DNA from: an uncultured Rhodospirillaceae bacterium
GTDB lineage: Bacteria; Pseudomonadota; Alphaproteobacteria; Rhodospirillales; Magnetospirillaceae
Direction of reading: 5' to 3'
Length of the DNA: 64,000 bases
Assembly: GCA_937887565.1 (NCBI GenBank)
Contig: CALABS010000069.1
Coordinates: 1 to 64,000 of the forward strand
The notes beneath the pieces were generated by a model that had not been told where the DNA came from, ran no database searches, and worked only from the letters and a program-made list of their open reading frames with translations. A program made the translations under genes and the position numbers. This document shows, one piece after another, positions 49,416 to 58,173 of the stretch. The number at the start of each line of letters is the position of its first letter. Positions within the stretch are counted from its first letter, which is position 1.

Positions 49416-52217
49416 TCAGCTCTCCTCGTGCAACTCGGTGCTTTTCCACAGGGTGGTGATATTGCGGCCACCATCGCGGCGGTAATCGGTACGGTCCATG
49501 AACTCCTTGACCAGGAAGACGCCCAGCCCGCCGACCGGCCGATCCTCGACGTCGGCGTCGAGGTCCGGTTCCGGGGTCTCGGCGAAGGGGTCGTAGGCCC
49601 GGGCGTCGTCCTCGATCTCGGTCACCAGGTTTCCATCCTCGACATGCAGCCGAACGTGGATGTCGTGGTGGTGATCGTCGTCATAACCGTAGGAAACGAT
49701 ATTCGTGATCAACTCGTCGAGGCAAAGATTCAAGTTGAAGGCGATCTTGTCGGGGAGATTGTTGCGCTCCACGAACTCGTCCACCAGCGCCGCCAGCCGC
49801 TGAAGCTCGCCCAGGTCGTTGGCGATGGTGACGTCCAGGCGCGGATGCTGGGCGGCGGCGTTGGCGGCGGCCGGCGACGATTGGCGGAACGGCACCACCT
49901 TGGCGGCGCGGGGCTTGACGGGCTTCACCTTGATCTTGACCGGCGCCACCTTGGTCACCGGCGGCGGTGCGGCGGGCTCGGACGCCGCCGGGGCGGCCGA
50001 TGCCGGAGCCGGGGCCGGAGCCGAAGCGGGCGCGGGCGCGGCGGCGGGAGCCTCGGCCGCCGCCGGCTGGAAGCCGGTCAACATCAGGCGGCGCTGGAGG
50101 ACGGCGGGCGCGCCGGTGGCTTCGGACGGCTGGTCGAACCGCAATGTCAGCATGGTGATGTCGTCGAACTGCGGCGCGTCGCCGACGAAGCCCTCGACCG
50201 AAGTCTGCACCCGCGCGATGACCTCGGACGGCTCCAGGCCGCCCAGCCCGCCATAGATCTCGATCAGGCGCGGCTCGTCGTACAGGGCCTCGGCCTCGTC
50301 CTGGGCCTCGGTGACGCCGTCGGTGTACAGCAGCACCACGTCGCCGGGCGCCAGCCGGAAGCTGCCGGTCTCGTATTCCAGATCCTCCATGACGCCCAGC
50401 GCCACGCCGGACACGTCGCGAATGGCCTCGACGGTCTTGCCGCCGCGCAGGATCATTGGCGGCGGATGCCCCGCATTGCAGAACGAGACCTCGCCGGTGG
50501 TGGTGTCCAGCACCGCGTAGAAGCAGGTGGCGAACAGGGTCTGGGGATTGTCGACCGCCAGCATGGTGTTGACGAAGGCCATGCACTCGCCCGGGCTGCC
50601 CGACAGCGGCGCCACCGCCTTGATCAACGAGCGCGCGATGGCGATGAACATGGCCGCCGGCACGCCCTTGCCCGAGGCGTCGCCGATGACGAAGGCCAGA
50701 TGGGTGCGGTCGATGAGGAAGAAGTCGTAGAAATCACCCCCCACCTCCTTGGCGGGAACCATGGCGGCGTGGATCTGGAACTCGGCGCGATCGGGGAAGG
50801 GCGGGAAGACCTGGGGCAGCGACGACAGCTGCAGCTCGCGGGCGAAATCCAGTTCCTGGCGCAGCACCGCCAGCTGGTCGCGGGTGCGCAGGGCCTCCCT
50901 CAGGATTTCCACGTCGCGGGTCCGCTCGGCGATCAACGACTGCAGGCTCTGGTGCTGCTCGCGGATGCGGTCGGACATGGTCTGGAAGGCGACGCCCAGC
51001 ACCTCCAGCTCGCCCTTGCCGCCGCCGGCGCCCTTGGCCTGGCGCGACAGCTCCTCGATCTGCTGGAGGTCCTCGAGCACCGCGGCGCGGGCCTCCTCCT
51101 CCAGCATCTGGGCCAGCTTCTGCATCTGCAGGCGGATGAACAGCTCCTGGCGGCGGCGCTGCCGCTCGCGGCGTTCCTGCAGCAACTCCAGTTCCACGGC
51201 ATTCTCGCGGAACACGCCGACGGTGCCGGCGATGCGGCCGATCTCATCCCGGTCGCTCTTGACCTCCAGAGCCACCGAGGTATCGCCGGCCGACAGCGCG
51301 TTGAGCACCCGGATGGCCTCGTCGAGCGGATGGAACGAGCGGCGGAGATAGACGTAGAAGATGCCCAGCACGACCAGCAGGAAGCCGATCACCGCCGCGA
51401 TGGACACCTGCCGGATCATGTTCTGGCGGGCCTGGGTGGCGGTGAAGTCGCGGGCGGTGACCAGGGCGCCGATGACGCGGTCGAAGCCGTCGTGGACCGG
51501 CAGCACCACCACCGAATAGAAGCGCTCACCCTCGCGCCAGGTCTCCATCCGGCTCTTGCGCACCGAGATGCGGCCGTCGAACACCCGCCACAGGTCGGGA
51601 TCGGTGCCCATGGACAGCCGCGCCGAGCGGTCGACCATGAAGATGTCAGCGCCCGTCGAGGCCTTGAATTCGTTGAGCGGCGGATGCAGGTCGGCCGCCA
51701 GGACCGCCACGCCGGCGACACCGCCATCGGCCTCCAGCGGGAAGGCGACGGTGGCGGTGAAGGTCTTGGAGGCGTCCTGCTGGACCCCGCGCACCGGCTG
51801 GCGGTTCTCGACGATGGCGCGGACGGTGCCGGCGTCGATGGTGGGCGGTTCGAGCAGCGAGCGCGAGCTGTAGAGCAGTTCGCCCGACCGGTCCATCACC
51901 TCGAGGCGGGTCACCCGGGCGCGGGCGCGCAGGGTCTCGGCCAACGGCGCCGCCACCGCCAGCACCGTGGCGGGATCGCGGCGGGCCACCGCCTGGGCCA
52001 GATCGGCGGAAGCGGCCACCGCCCGGGACTCCGCCTCCAGACGCTGGACGGTGTTTTCCACCAGCTTGCGCCAGAACAGCTCCTGGCCGTTCAGGGTGGC
52101 CTGGGCATAGCGCTCGTCGGCCAGTTCCTCGCTCTTGAGGCCGGCGAAGGTAAGGCCGGCCACCAGCAGGCAGTACGAGACCGTGACGATCAGCGTTACG
52201 CGGGTGCGCAGCAGCAT
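49416..52217 (-). CDS. Membrane SpoIIE-type phosphatase fused to an RsbW-like kinase domain
   Basis: The 933-residue regulator has TM1 about 7-27, a periplasmic Cache-like sensor to about 275, TM2 about 275-298, HAMP, and a coiled coil (about 345-465). The PP2C/SpoIIE phosphatase is at about 480-690 (AKEVGGDFYDFFLID, VIGDASGKGVPAAMF, DDITMLTLRF). A Pro/Ala-rich linker of roughly 80 residues is followed by an HATPase_c_2 domain (NLCLDELITNIVSYGY, then VGGLGVFLVKEFMD). Both halves of a partner switch are thus in one protein. It overlaps the formyltransferase gene by 22 bp and precedes the STAS gene by four. Confidence 0.92.
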   Translation of the reverse strand: MLLRTRVTLIVTVSYCLLVAGLTFAGLKSEELADERYAQATLNGQELFWRKLVENTVQRLEAESRAVAASADLAQAVARRDPATVLAVAAPLAETLRARARVTRLEVMDRSGELLYSSRSLLEPPTIDAGTVRAIVENRQPVRGVQQDASKTFTATVAFPLEADGGVAGVAVLAADLHPPLNEFKASTGADIFMVDRSARLSMGTDPDLWRVFDGRISVRKSRMETWREGERFYSVVVLPVHDGFDRVIGALVTARDFTATQARQNMIRQVSIAAVIGFLLVVLGIFYVYLRRSFHPLDEAIRVLNALSAGDTSVALEVKSDRDEIGRIAGTVGVFRENAVELELLQERRERQRRRQELFIRLQMQKLAQMLEEEARAAVLEDLQQIEELSRQAKGAGGGKGELEVLGVAFQTMSDRIREQHQSLQSLIAERTRDVEILREALRTRDQLAVLRQELDFARELQLSSLPQVFPPFPDRAEFQIHAAMVPAKEVGGDFYDFFLIDRTHLAFVIGDASGKGVPAAMFIAIARSLIKAVAPLSGSPGECMAFVNTMLAVDNPQTLFATCFYAVLDTTTGEVSFCNAGHPPPMILRGGKTVEAIRDVSGVALGVMEDLEYETGSFRLAPGDVVLLYTDGVTEAQDEAEALYDEPRLIEIYGGLGGLEPSEVIARVQTSVEGFVGDAPQFDDITMLTLRFDQPSEATGAPAVLQRRLMLTGFQPAAAEAPAAAPAPASAPAPAPASAAPAASEPAAPPPVTKVAPVKIKVKPVKPRAAKVVPFRQSSPAAANAAAQHPRLDVTIANDLGELQRLAALVDEFVERNNLPDKIAFNLNLCLDELITNIVSYGYDDDHHHDIHVRLHVEDGNLVTEIEDDARAYDPFAETPEPDLDADVEDRPVGGLGVFLVKEFMDRTDYRRDGGRNITTLWKSTELHEES

Positions 52218-53092
52218 GGTGCCCCCACTCCTTGCCCAGCCACACCTTGTTCCCTGACGCCGGCGACCACCTCATGGGGAATCTGCATGCCGGCGGGCAT
52301 GAACCCCCGGATGAGGTCCAGATATTCGTTGGGGTCGAACAGGCGGAAGCCCTTGGCGAGAAAGGTCCGGAACGACTCCGCGTCGGGCAGGCCTGCATAG
52401 ACGCGCCGGGAGCGGTCCTGGACCTGCGGCTCGACCGGCCGGCCGGCGTCGAAGGCCGCCATCATCTCGAAGAACAGGTCGATGCCGGGCCCGTAGGTGT
52501 TGACGACGTGCCACAGCAGCGACCGTTCGAGGTCGATGGGCAGCGTGCCGATACCGATCACCGGGCCGGTGTCGATGCCGTCATCGACCCGGTGCAGGGT
52601 GCAGCCGATGGCATCGGCACCCTCGACCATGCACCGGAAGGGGGCGAACAGGCCGGCGTATCGTGGCAGGGCGCCGGGATGGATGTTGTAGGTTCCGAGG
52701 CGGGGAATGTCGAAGATGTGGCGCTTGAAGATCAGCGAGAATCGCGCCGAGACCATGAGGTCGGGGGCGAAGTCGCGCAGCAGCGCCTCGGATTCGGGGC
52801 CGTTGATGTCCTTGACCACCCGGATCGGCACGTCGAAGCGGGTCGCCGCCCCGGCGAAGGTGGCCAAGGCGGCCCCCTCGCCGCCCACCTCGTCGACCAG
52901 CGGGAACAGGGTGTCGATCGGCAGGTCTCGCTCGAAGAACTTCATCTCCGCCAGCTCGGGGACCACCGTCTCCACCGGACGGGTCTTGTCGGACAGCAGC
53001 ACCATCACCGCGTGACCGGCGAGACGGGGCAGCATCCGGTTGAGAATCAGGCAACCGGCGAGGTCGCGCTTGGTGCAGACCGCGATCCTCAT
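52196..53092 (-). CDS. Formyltransferase-fold enzyme
   Basis: A 298-residue protein of the methionyl-tRNA/GART formyltransferase fold. The catalytic triad is kept: Asn136 and His138 in TYNIHPGALPRYAGL, and Asp174 in LHRVDDGIDTGPVIG. The folate loop is less clear, and there is no C-terminal tRNA-binding OB domain of Fmt, so it is unlikely to be the housekeeping Fmt. The start MRIAVCTKRDLAGCLI overlaps the stop of the binding-protein gene by four bases. Its 3' end overlaps the phosphatase gene by 22 bases and encodes an odd GAPCCCAPA tail. The substrate is unknown. Confidence 0.75.
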   Translation of the reverse strand: MRIAVCTKRDLAGCLILNRMLPRLAGHAVMVLLSDKTRPVETVVPELAEMKFFERDLPIDTLFPLVDEVGGEGAALATFAGAATRFDVPIRVVKDINGPESEALLRDFAPDLMVSARFSLIFKRHIFDIPRLGTYNIHPGALPRYAGLFAPFRCMVEGADAIGCTLHRVDDGIDTGPVIGIGTLPIDLERSLLWHVVNTYGPGIDLFFEMMAAFDAGRPVEPQVQDRSRRVYAGLPDAESFRTFLAKGFRLFDPNEYLDLIRGFMPAGMQIPHEVVAGVREQGVAGQGVGAPCCCAPA

Positions 53093-54120
53093 TTCGACGC
53101 CTCCCCGCCGTCGATGACCTCGGACACCCCCAGGAGGTTCATGGGCGGATAGAACCCCAGCTCGCGCACCACCGGCATGTTGATGATGATGGACAGGCGC
53201 TTGGGGGCGTCGATGGGAATGTCGGCCGGCTTGATGCCGTGGACCAGGATCTGCTCGGCCTTGTAGGCGGTGAGCTGGCCCACCGTGTAGTAGCGGTAGA
53301 CGCCGCCGAACATGGCCTTGGAGGTCAGCACCGGATTCTCGGCGGCGGCGAAGGTGGGGATGCGCCGTTCCAGCGCCGCGCCGGTCAGGATGTCGCGATT
53401 GACGTTGAGGAAGGTGTCGGGCGGGATATAGAGGTAGTCGACACCGGCCGCCTTCACCTCGGCCACCTTGGCCGGAATGCTGGCCGGCGACGGCTTGCCG
53501 TCGACCACGTCCACCGGCACGGCGGTAAGGGTGAAGCCCATGGCGCGCCCCTGCGCCGTCAGTTCCTCGATGGCGACCAGCGAATTGCGTTCCAGCGGGT
53601 TGTAGACCATGCCCAACCGCGAGAACGGGCGGTAGGACTGGATCAGGTTGAGCTGGGTCTCCACCGGCACCAGGTAGCTGGTGCCGGTGATGTTGCGGCC
53701 CGAGGAATCCAGGTTGGGGACCACCCGCGCGCCCACCGGCTGCGAGACGATGGCGAACACCGCCGGAATGTCGGTGATGTGGCGCTCGGGATTGGGCGCG
53801 TCCCACGGGCCCAGCACCTCCTGGGTGACGCTGGTCCCCCAGGTGAAGACCAGATCCACCTTGAGCGCCTTGGCCTCGGCGGCGAAGCCCCGGATCTTGT
53901 CGCGGTCCTGGCCGGCGTCGCGGACGATCAGCTCGACCGGGATGTTCTGGTTGGTGAAGTAGTCCTTGAACCCCTGCGCCGCCTCTTCCCAGCCGCGATA
54001 GAGCGCCATGTAGATGCGGTACGGACGCTTCGACGCGTCCTGGGCGACGGCCGATCCGGCCGACGCGGCGATGGCGGCGGCAAGGGCGACGACGGCGAGC
54101 AGGGCGCGACGCTTGATCAT
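53089..54120 (-). CDS. ABC_sub_bind-family periplasmic binding protein (orphan)
   Basis: The 343-residue solute-binding protein has signal peptide MIKRRALLAVVALAAAIAAS, then ...AVAQ. Characteristic text is VFTWGTSVTQEVLGPWDAPN, PAVFAIVSQPVGARVVPNLD, then GRNITGTSYLVPVETQLNLI and LGMVYNPLERNSLVAIEEL. This is the PF04392-like family, often described for tryptophan or other aromatic ligands. No permease or ATPase of an ABC transporter is present. Instead it is sandwiched by four-base overlaps between a sensor-MFS fusion and a formyltransferase, so a sensing role is likely. Confidence 0.82.
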   Translation of the reverse strand: MIKRRALLAVVALAAAIAASAGSAVAQDASKRPYRIYMALYRGWEEAAQGFKDYFTNQNIPVELIVRDAGQDRDKIRGFAAEAKALKVDLVFTWGTSVTQEVLGPWDAPNPERHITDIPAVFAIVSQPVGARVVPNLDSSGRNITGTSYLVPVETQLNLIQSYRPFSRLGMVYNPLERNSLVAIEELTAQGRAMGFTLTAVPVDVVDGKPSPASIPAKVAEVKAAGVDYLYIPPDTFLNVNRDILTGAALERRIPTFAAAENPVLTSKAMFGGVYRYYTVGQLTAYKAEQILVHGIKPADIPIDAPKRLSIIINMPVVRELGFYPPMNLLGVSEVIDGGEASK

Positions 54121-56207
54121 GCCGCCTCCTCGGCCGACAAGTGCGGCCCCTTGCCATAGGCCCCCGACACCACCGCGAACACCGTTGCCATGGCCACCAC
54201 GATGACGCCCAGCGCCACGATGGCGCCCGCAAGGCCCCAGACCGGCACGAAGGCCGCCGCCAGCAGCGGGCCGGCCACCGATCCCAAGCGCTCGAGCAGG
54301 CGCACGAAGGCCAGCACGTTGGTCTGGCCGATGGCACGGCATTCGATCCAGCAGACGTCCGGCACCAGCGACAATTGCGGGCCCGCCGACAGGCCGTGCG
54401 CCACGCCCAGGGCGACGATCCCGGCCACCACCGGCCAGCTGCCGGGCAGAAGCGCCGGCGCCAGCAGCCCCAGGCCGCCGATCAGGCCGCCCACCGCGAC
54501 CAGGCCGGGGCGCCAGCTGGTGGCGTCGGCGAGACGGGCGACCAGCGGCGACAGCAGCACCACCGCGACGGGGTACAGCATCACCGTGCGGGCGATGTCT
54601 CCGAGCCCGTAGCCCGCGGCCGCCAGGTTCAGCGGTGCCAGGAAGAACAGGAACCCGGTCAGGGCGATCTTGCTGGGAATGGCGGCGAACGCCACCAGGA
54701 AGCTGAACCGCCAGTTCCTGAGCAGGCCGATCAGCTCGCCTCGCGACGGCTCGCGCAGGTCGCCGGGCTCCTCGGCGGTGGCAGACAACAGTTGGTAGAC
54801 CATCCACCCCGACAGCAGCGCCAGCGCCGCCGACACCAGAAAGGTGGCCTGGTAGCCGAAGCGCTCGGCCAGGACGCCGCCCATGGCGGTGCCGCACACC
54901 GACGCCGTCAGCACCGCGCCGATATACACCCCCAGGCCCTGGGTCCGCGCTTCGCCGCGGACGGCCTTCGAGATGTAGCTCTGGCAGGCCATGGTCACCA
55001 GGGCGTAGCCGAAGCCGGTGGCCGCCCGCCACAGCACCAGATCGTAGACGCTGTGCGCCAGCCCGGTCATCACATAGCCCAGCAACGCCGGCACCATGCC
55101 GATCATGAACACCCGGCGGCTGCCCAGCCGCTCTGCGATGCGGCCGCCCAGCGGCGTCGCCAGCGCGATGCAGGCCATGAACACCGCGATGGGGATCGCG
55201 GTCACCATTTCCACGGTCAGTCCGGGAACCGGCCGCAGCAGCTCGCCGACGTAAAGCGGCATGAACGACCGGCTCAGTTCCTCCGCGAACACGAACAGGA
55301 ACAGCGGCAGGCGGATATCGGTGGCGCGACGCTCGTGCAGCGGCTGGGGGGCGCCGGCGGAAGCGAAACGGTAGAGGAAGTTCACCCGCGACTCGACCTC
55401 GGCCACGCGCTCGACCACACCCTTGTCGAAATGGGCCGACTTGACCTCGTCGATATAGGCCACCAGCCGGCGATACAGGCCATCGACGGATCGCACCGCC
55501 GCGGTCAGGGCGCGGACGAACCGTCCCACCTCGTCCTGGGACGGAACGCCTGGGACCTGGGAGAAGTCGCCCCGCCGCGCCTGATCGAGCACGTGGCCGA
55601 CCAGCTTCATCGGGCCGGTGACGTTGAAGAACACCACGAACAGCAGGATTTCGAACGCGACGATCAACGACACCGCCGCGACCACGCCGACATCGAGGAG
55701 AATCCCCATCAGCCGGCCGCGCACGTAGTCGGCGTCGAACCCCACGTGGACCTGGCCGACGCGGTGGTGGCCGTCGTCGGCCACCGGCAGGGCGATATCG
55801 AGGAATCCGGCGATGCTGGCCTTGCGGCCACCCCGCTCGAGGTCGAAATCGGCAGAGCGGTAATGGGGCTCGAGCACGTCGCGATCCGCCCCGTTGAGGA
55901 ACAGCACGCGGCCGCGCTCGTCCGTCACGGCGAGGTAGCGGATCTCGGGATTGGCCTCGAGAACCGGCGAAAAGAATTCCTCCATCCCCACCAGACGGTC
56001 GATGGGGATGCCATAGCCCACCGCCCGTTCCACCTGCGCCGCCAGGTCGCGGCCCACCGCCGCCGCCTTGCGGTCCAGTTCGGGGATCATGCCCTGCTCG
56101 AAATCGGACAGCGCCCACAGCGACAGGATGGCGGTCGGCGGCACCAGGACCAGGAAGGCCAGCGTGAACAGGCGGATGAGCAGGGACCGGGAGCTGTCGA
56201 GCGTCAT
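54117..56207 (-). CDS. Periplasmic sensor-HAMP domain fused to an MFS transporter
   Basis: A 696-residue fusion. TM1 is about 10-32, with a periplasmic Cache-like domain to about 172 (NPEIRYLAVTDERGRVLFLN) and TM2 about 176-202. A HAMP-like linker (NVTGPMKLVGHVLDQARRGD, SQDEVGRFVRAL) and a short helix follow. From about 295 to the end is a 12-helix MFS protein with the loop 2-3 motif GGRIAERLGSRR. Sensor-transporter fusions are rare, so the first part may gate transport or report transport to the downstream phosphatase. The start at 56207 is the first plausible ATG. The frame further left is a shadow of the upstream gene. Confidence 0.8.
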   Translation of the reverse strand: MTLDSSRSLLIRLFTLAFLVLVPPTAILSLWALSDFEQGMIPELDRKAAAVGRDLAAQVERAVGYGIPIDRLVGMEEFFSPVLEANPEIRYLAVTDERGRVLFLNGADRDVLEPHYRSADFDLERGGRKASIAGFLDIALPVADDGHHRVGQVHVGFDADYVRGRLMGILLDVGVVAAVSLIVAFEILLFVVFFNVTGPMKLVGHVLDQARRGDFSQVPGVPSQDEVGRFVRALTAAVRSVDGLYRRLVAYIDEVKSAHFDKGVVERVAEVESRVNFLYRFASAGAPQPLHERRATDIRLPLFLFVFAEELSRSFMPLYVGELLRPVPGLTVEMVTAIPIAVFMACIALATPLGGRIAERLGSRRVFMIGMVPALLGYVMTGLAHSVYDLVLWRAATGFGYALVTMACQSYISKAVRGEARTQGLGVYIGAVLTASVCGTAMGGVLAERFGYQATFLVSAALALLSGWMVYQLLSATAEEPGDLREPSRGELIGLLRNWRFSFLVAFAAIPSKIALTGFLFFLAPLNLAAAGYGLGDIARTVMLYPVAVVLLSPLVARLADATSWRPGLVAVGGLIGGLGLLAPALLPGSWPVVAGIVALGVAHGLSAGPQLSLVPDVCWIECRAIGQTNVLAFVRLLERLGSVAGPLLAAAFVPVWGLAGAIVALGVIVVAMATVFAVVSGAYGKGPHLSAEEAA

Positions 56208-56214
56208 GGATGCC

Positions 56215-56997
56215 TCATGCGAGCCGGTCCAGGCGCTCGACCTCGGCGGTGGCGCCCTTGATGTGATCCATCGCCTCGCGGCTCTTGGCGGCGAACTCGG
56301 CGAAGCGGACCTCGAACGGGTCGGCCGCCGACGGGTCGGCGACGATCGCGCCGCCCTCCGCCAGCACCTCGCCCAGGCCGTCCTCCATCGCCCGCAGGCG
56401 GGCCGCCACCGGCCGGAACAACACCAGCGCCCCCAACACCCCCGCCACCGCGAACAGCGCCAGCACCGCCAGCCACTGCACGGCCAGGACGCCAAGAAGG
56501 TCGCCCAGCTCGTTCTCCAGATAGGCGGCAGGATAGCGCAGGACGACGGCGCCCTCGACCTTGCCCAGGGTGTTGACCAGCGGCAATCCCACCACCAGGT
56601 TGTCGTCGTCGGTCAGCGAGAACGGGTGGTTGGCCGCGCCCGCCAACGGTTCCAGCCATTCCGAGGGCACGCTGGCGCCGATGGCGCCGCGATCGGTGTT
56701 GAACAGGATCTCGCCCCTGGCATCGTAGATCTCGATGCCCAGGATGTTGGCGTCGCCCACCTTCTCGCGCTCGACGATGTCTTGCATCTGCCGCAGCTGG
56801 CGCAGCGCCAGGCCCAGGCTGAGTCGGTCCTCGACGTTCTTCTTGATGGTGAAGACCACGAAGCTGTACCGCGAGCCGACCTGGGCGGTCATGACGTCGT
56901 GGAACTTGTGGTAGCCGAACAGGGCCGTCAGCACCATGGTGCTGAGCAGGATCGCCGCCAGCGCGGCCGAAACCTTACGGGGAAGCGTCCAGAACAT
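56215..56997 (-). CDS. Membrane sensor protein (periplasmic domain plus HAMP-like tail)
   Basis: A 260-residue protein with TM1 about 8-28, a periplasmic domain about 29-165 (ANILGIEIYDARGEILFNTD; LVVGLPLVNTLGKVEGAVVL), TM2 about 168-195, and a short cytoplasmic helical tail. It has no kinase, cyclase or receiver output. Its domain resembles the sensor part of the following MFS fusion and of the SpoIIE protein, so signal output probably comes through a partner. First gene of the leftward operon, with a promoter candidate 120 bp upstream. Confidence 0.65.
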   Translation of the reverse strand: MFWTLPRKVSAALAAILLSTMVLTALFGYHKFHDVMTAQVGSRYSFVVFTIKKNVEDRLSLGLALRQLRQMQDIVEREKVGDANILGIEIYDARGEILFNTDRGAIGASVPSEWLEPLAGAANHPFSLTDDDNLVVGLPLVNTLGKVEGAVVLRYPAAYLENELGDLLGVLAVQWLAVLALFAVAGVLGALVLFRPVAARLRAMEDGLGEVLAEGGAIVADPSAADPFEVRFAEFAAKSREAMDHIKGATAEVERLDRLA

Positions 56998-57120
56998 GGA
57001 TCACCCCCCGCGCGCCTGGATGGCCGCGCAACCGCCGCGTCGCCCAGCGATCATCCTGTATCCCAGCACCACTCTTCCCCGCCTCGGAACCCAAGGGGCG
57101 GTGTCATCCCCGTTCGAGCG

Positions 57121-57149
57121 CTTATAAGGCATTTGTGCGCACCGGCCAA
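57121..57149 (-). promoter_or_regulatory. Sigma-70 type promoter of the 56997-49085 operon
   Basis: The minus strand has TTGGCC (-35, four of six) and TATAAG (-10, five of six) exactly 17 bp apart, giving a leader of about 115 bases before the first ATG. Confidence 0.5.
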
Positions 57150-57227
57150 GTTATCTGATACTAGCTTGCACGAAATAAATCGCAGTATACGCCATCCTGA
57201 CGCTCCGCCGGCAAAGTTTTCCACAGC

Positions 57228-57261
57228 GGAGGATGGCAGCATGGGGATTGCTTTCAGGTGA
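57228..57261 (+). promoter_or_regulatory. Six-codon leader ORF coupled to murI
   Basis: GGAGG (57228-57232) sits eight bases before ATG 57241, which encodes only MGIAFR and then TGA (57259-57261). The stop overlaps the murI GTG start as GTGA. murI itself has no good ribosome site, so its translation may depend on the leader. Confidence 0.5.
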
Positions 57262-58106
57262 ATACCTTATTTACGGCCGGCCAGCGGCAATCCATCGGCA
57301 TCTTCGACTCGGGCGTCGGCGGATTGACGGTCGCCGCCGCCTTCCGCCGACGCATGCCCAGGGAGGATCTGCTGTACCTGGGCGACACCGCCCGCCTGCC
57401 CTATGGCACCAAGTCTCCGGGCACGGTGATCCGCTATGCCCTGCAGGCGGCGGATTTCCTGGTCGGCCAAGGGGTGAAGATGCTGGTGGTGGCGTGCAAC
57501 ACGGCCTCGGCCCACGCGCTCGGCGCCGTGGCGGCCGCCCATCCCGGGCTGCCGGTCCTCGGCGTGGTCGAGGCCGGCGCGGCGGCGGCGGCGCGGGCGT
57601 CAACTACCGGCCGCATCGTGGTCGCCGCCACCGAGGGAACCTGCCGCTCGGGCGCCTTCGAGCGGGCCATCCTGGCCCACCGCCCCGACGCCCGGGTGAC
57701 CAGCGTGCCGTGCCCGTTGTTCGTGGCCCTGGCCGAGGAAGGGCTGACCGAGGGCGCCATCGCCGAGGCCATCGCCGCCCACTATCTCGACGGCCTTTTT
57801 CCTCCAGCCGGCGACGGCGATTGCATGGTGCTGGGCTGCACCCATTTCCCGCTGCTGGCCGTCACCCTGCGGCGGGTGGTCGGGGTCGGCCCGGTGCTGA
57901 TCGACTGCGCCGAGGCGGTGGCCGAGCGGGCCGCCCAAGCGCTGGCGGCCGCCGGCCGCGACGCGCCCCGCGACGGCCGCGGCGGACTCCGCCTGGCCAC
58001 CACCGACGCCCCCGACCGCTTCGCCCGCGCGGCGCGGCGGATGTTCCCGGACCAGGAACTGCCGACGCCCGTGTTGGTGGACATCCGGCAGGCGGGGGCG
58101 ATTTAA
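57258..58106 (+). CDS. murI: Glutamate racemase
   Basis: The 282-residue enzyme makes D-glutamate for peptidoglycan. SIGIFDSGVGGLTVAAAFRR is at residues 12-31 and YLGDTARLPYGTKS is at 40-53. The catalytic cysteines are Cys80 in VVACNTAS and Cys194 in VLGCTHFPLL. The length is standard. The start is a GTG at 57258, directly after a tiny leader ORF. No other cell-wall gene is adjacent. A glycosyltransferase follows by 67 bp. Confidence 0.95.
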   Translation: MNTLFTAGQRQSIGIFDSGVGGLTVAAAFRRRMPREDLLYLGDTARLPYGTKSPGTVIRYALQAADFLVGQGVKMLVVACNTASAHALGAVAAAHPGLPVLGVVEAGAAAAARASTTGRIVVAATEGTCRSGAFERAILAHRPDARVTSVPCPLFVALAEEGLTEGAIAEAIAAHYLDGLFPPAGDGDCMVLGCTHFPLLAVTLRRVVGVGPVLIDCAEAVAERAAQALAAAGRDAPRDGRGGLRLATTDAPDRFARAARRMFPDQELPTPVLVDIRQAGAI

Positions 58107-58173
58107 CCATTCCGTCACTTGAGTTCCCGCGCCGGGCGCGCCACCGATGGGCGGCCCGCCGACGGAGACCCCC

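Noticed and set aside
53089..56118. A 1009-codon frame joining the MFS region and the binding protein
   Set aside because: Only its last 343 codons are real (the binding protein). The upstream part is an Arg/Gly-rich shadow of the MFS gene.
57165..57192. Rightward promoter for murI (TTGCAC and TATACG)
   Set aside because: The spacer is only 14 bp, too short for a normal sigma-70 promoter.
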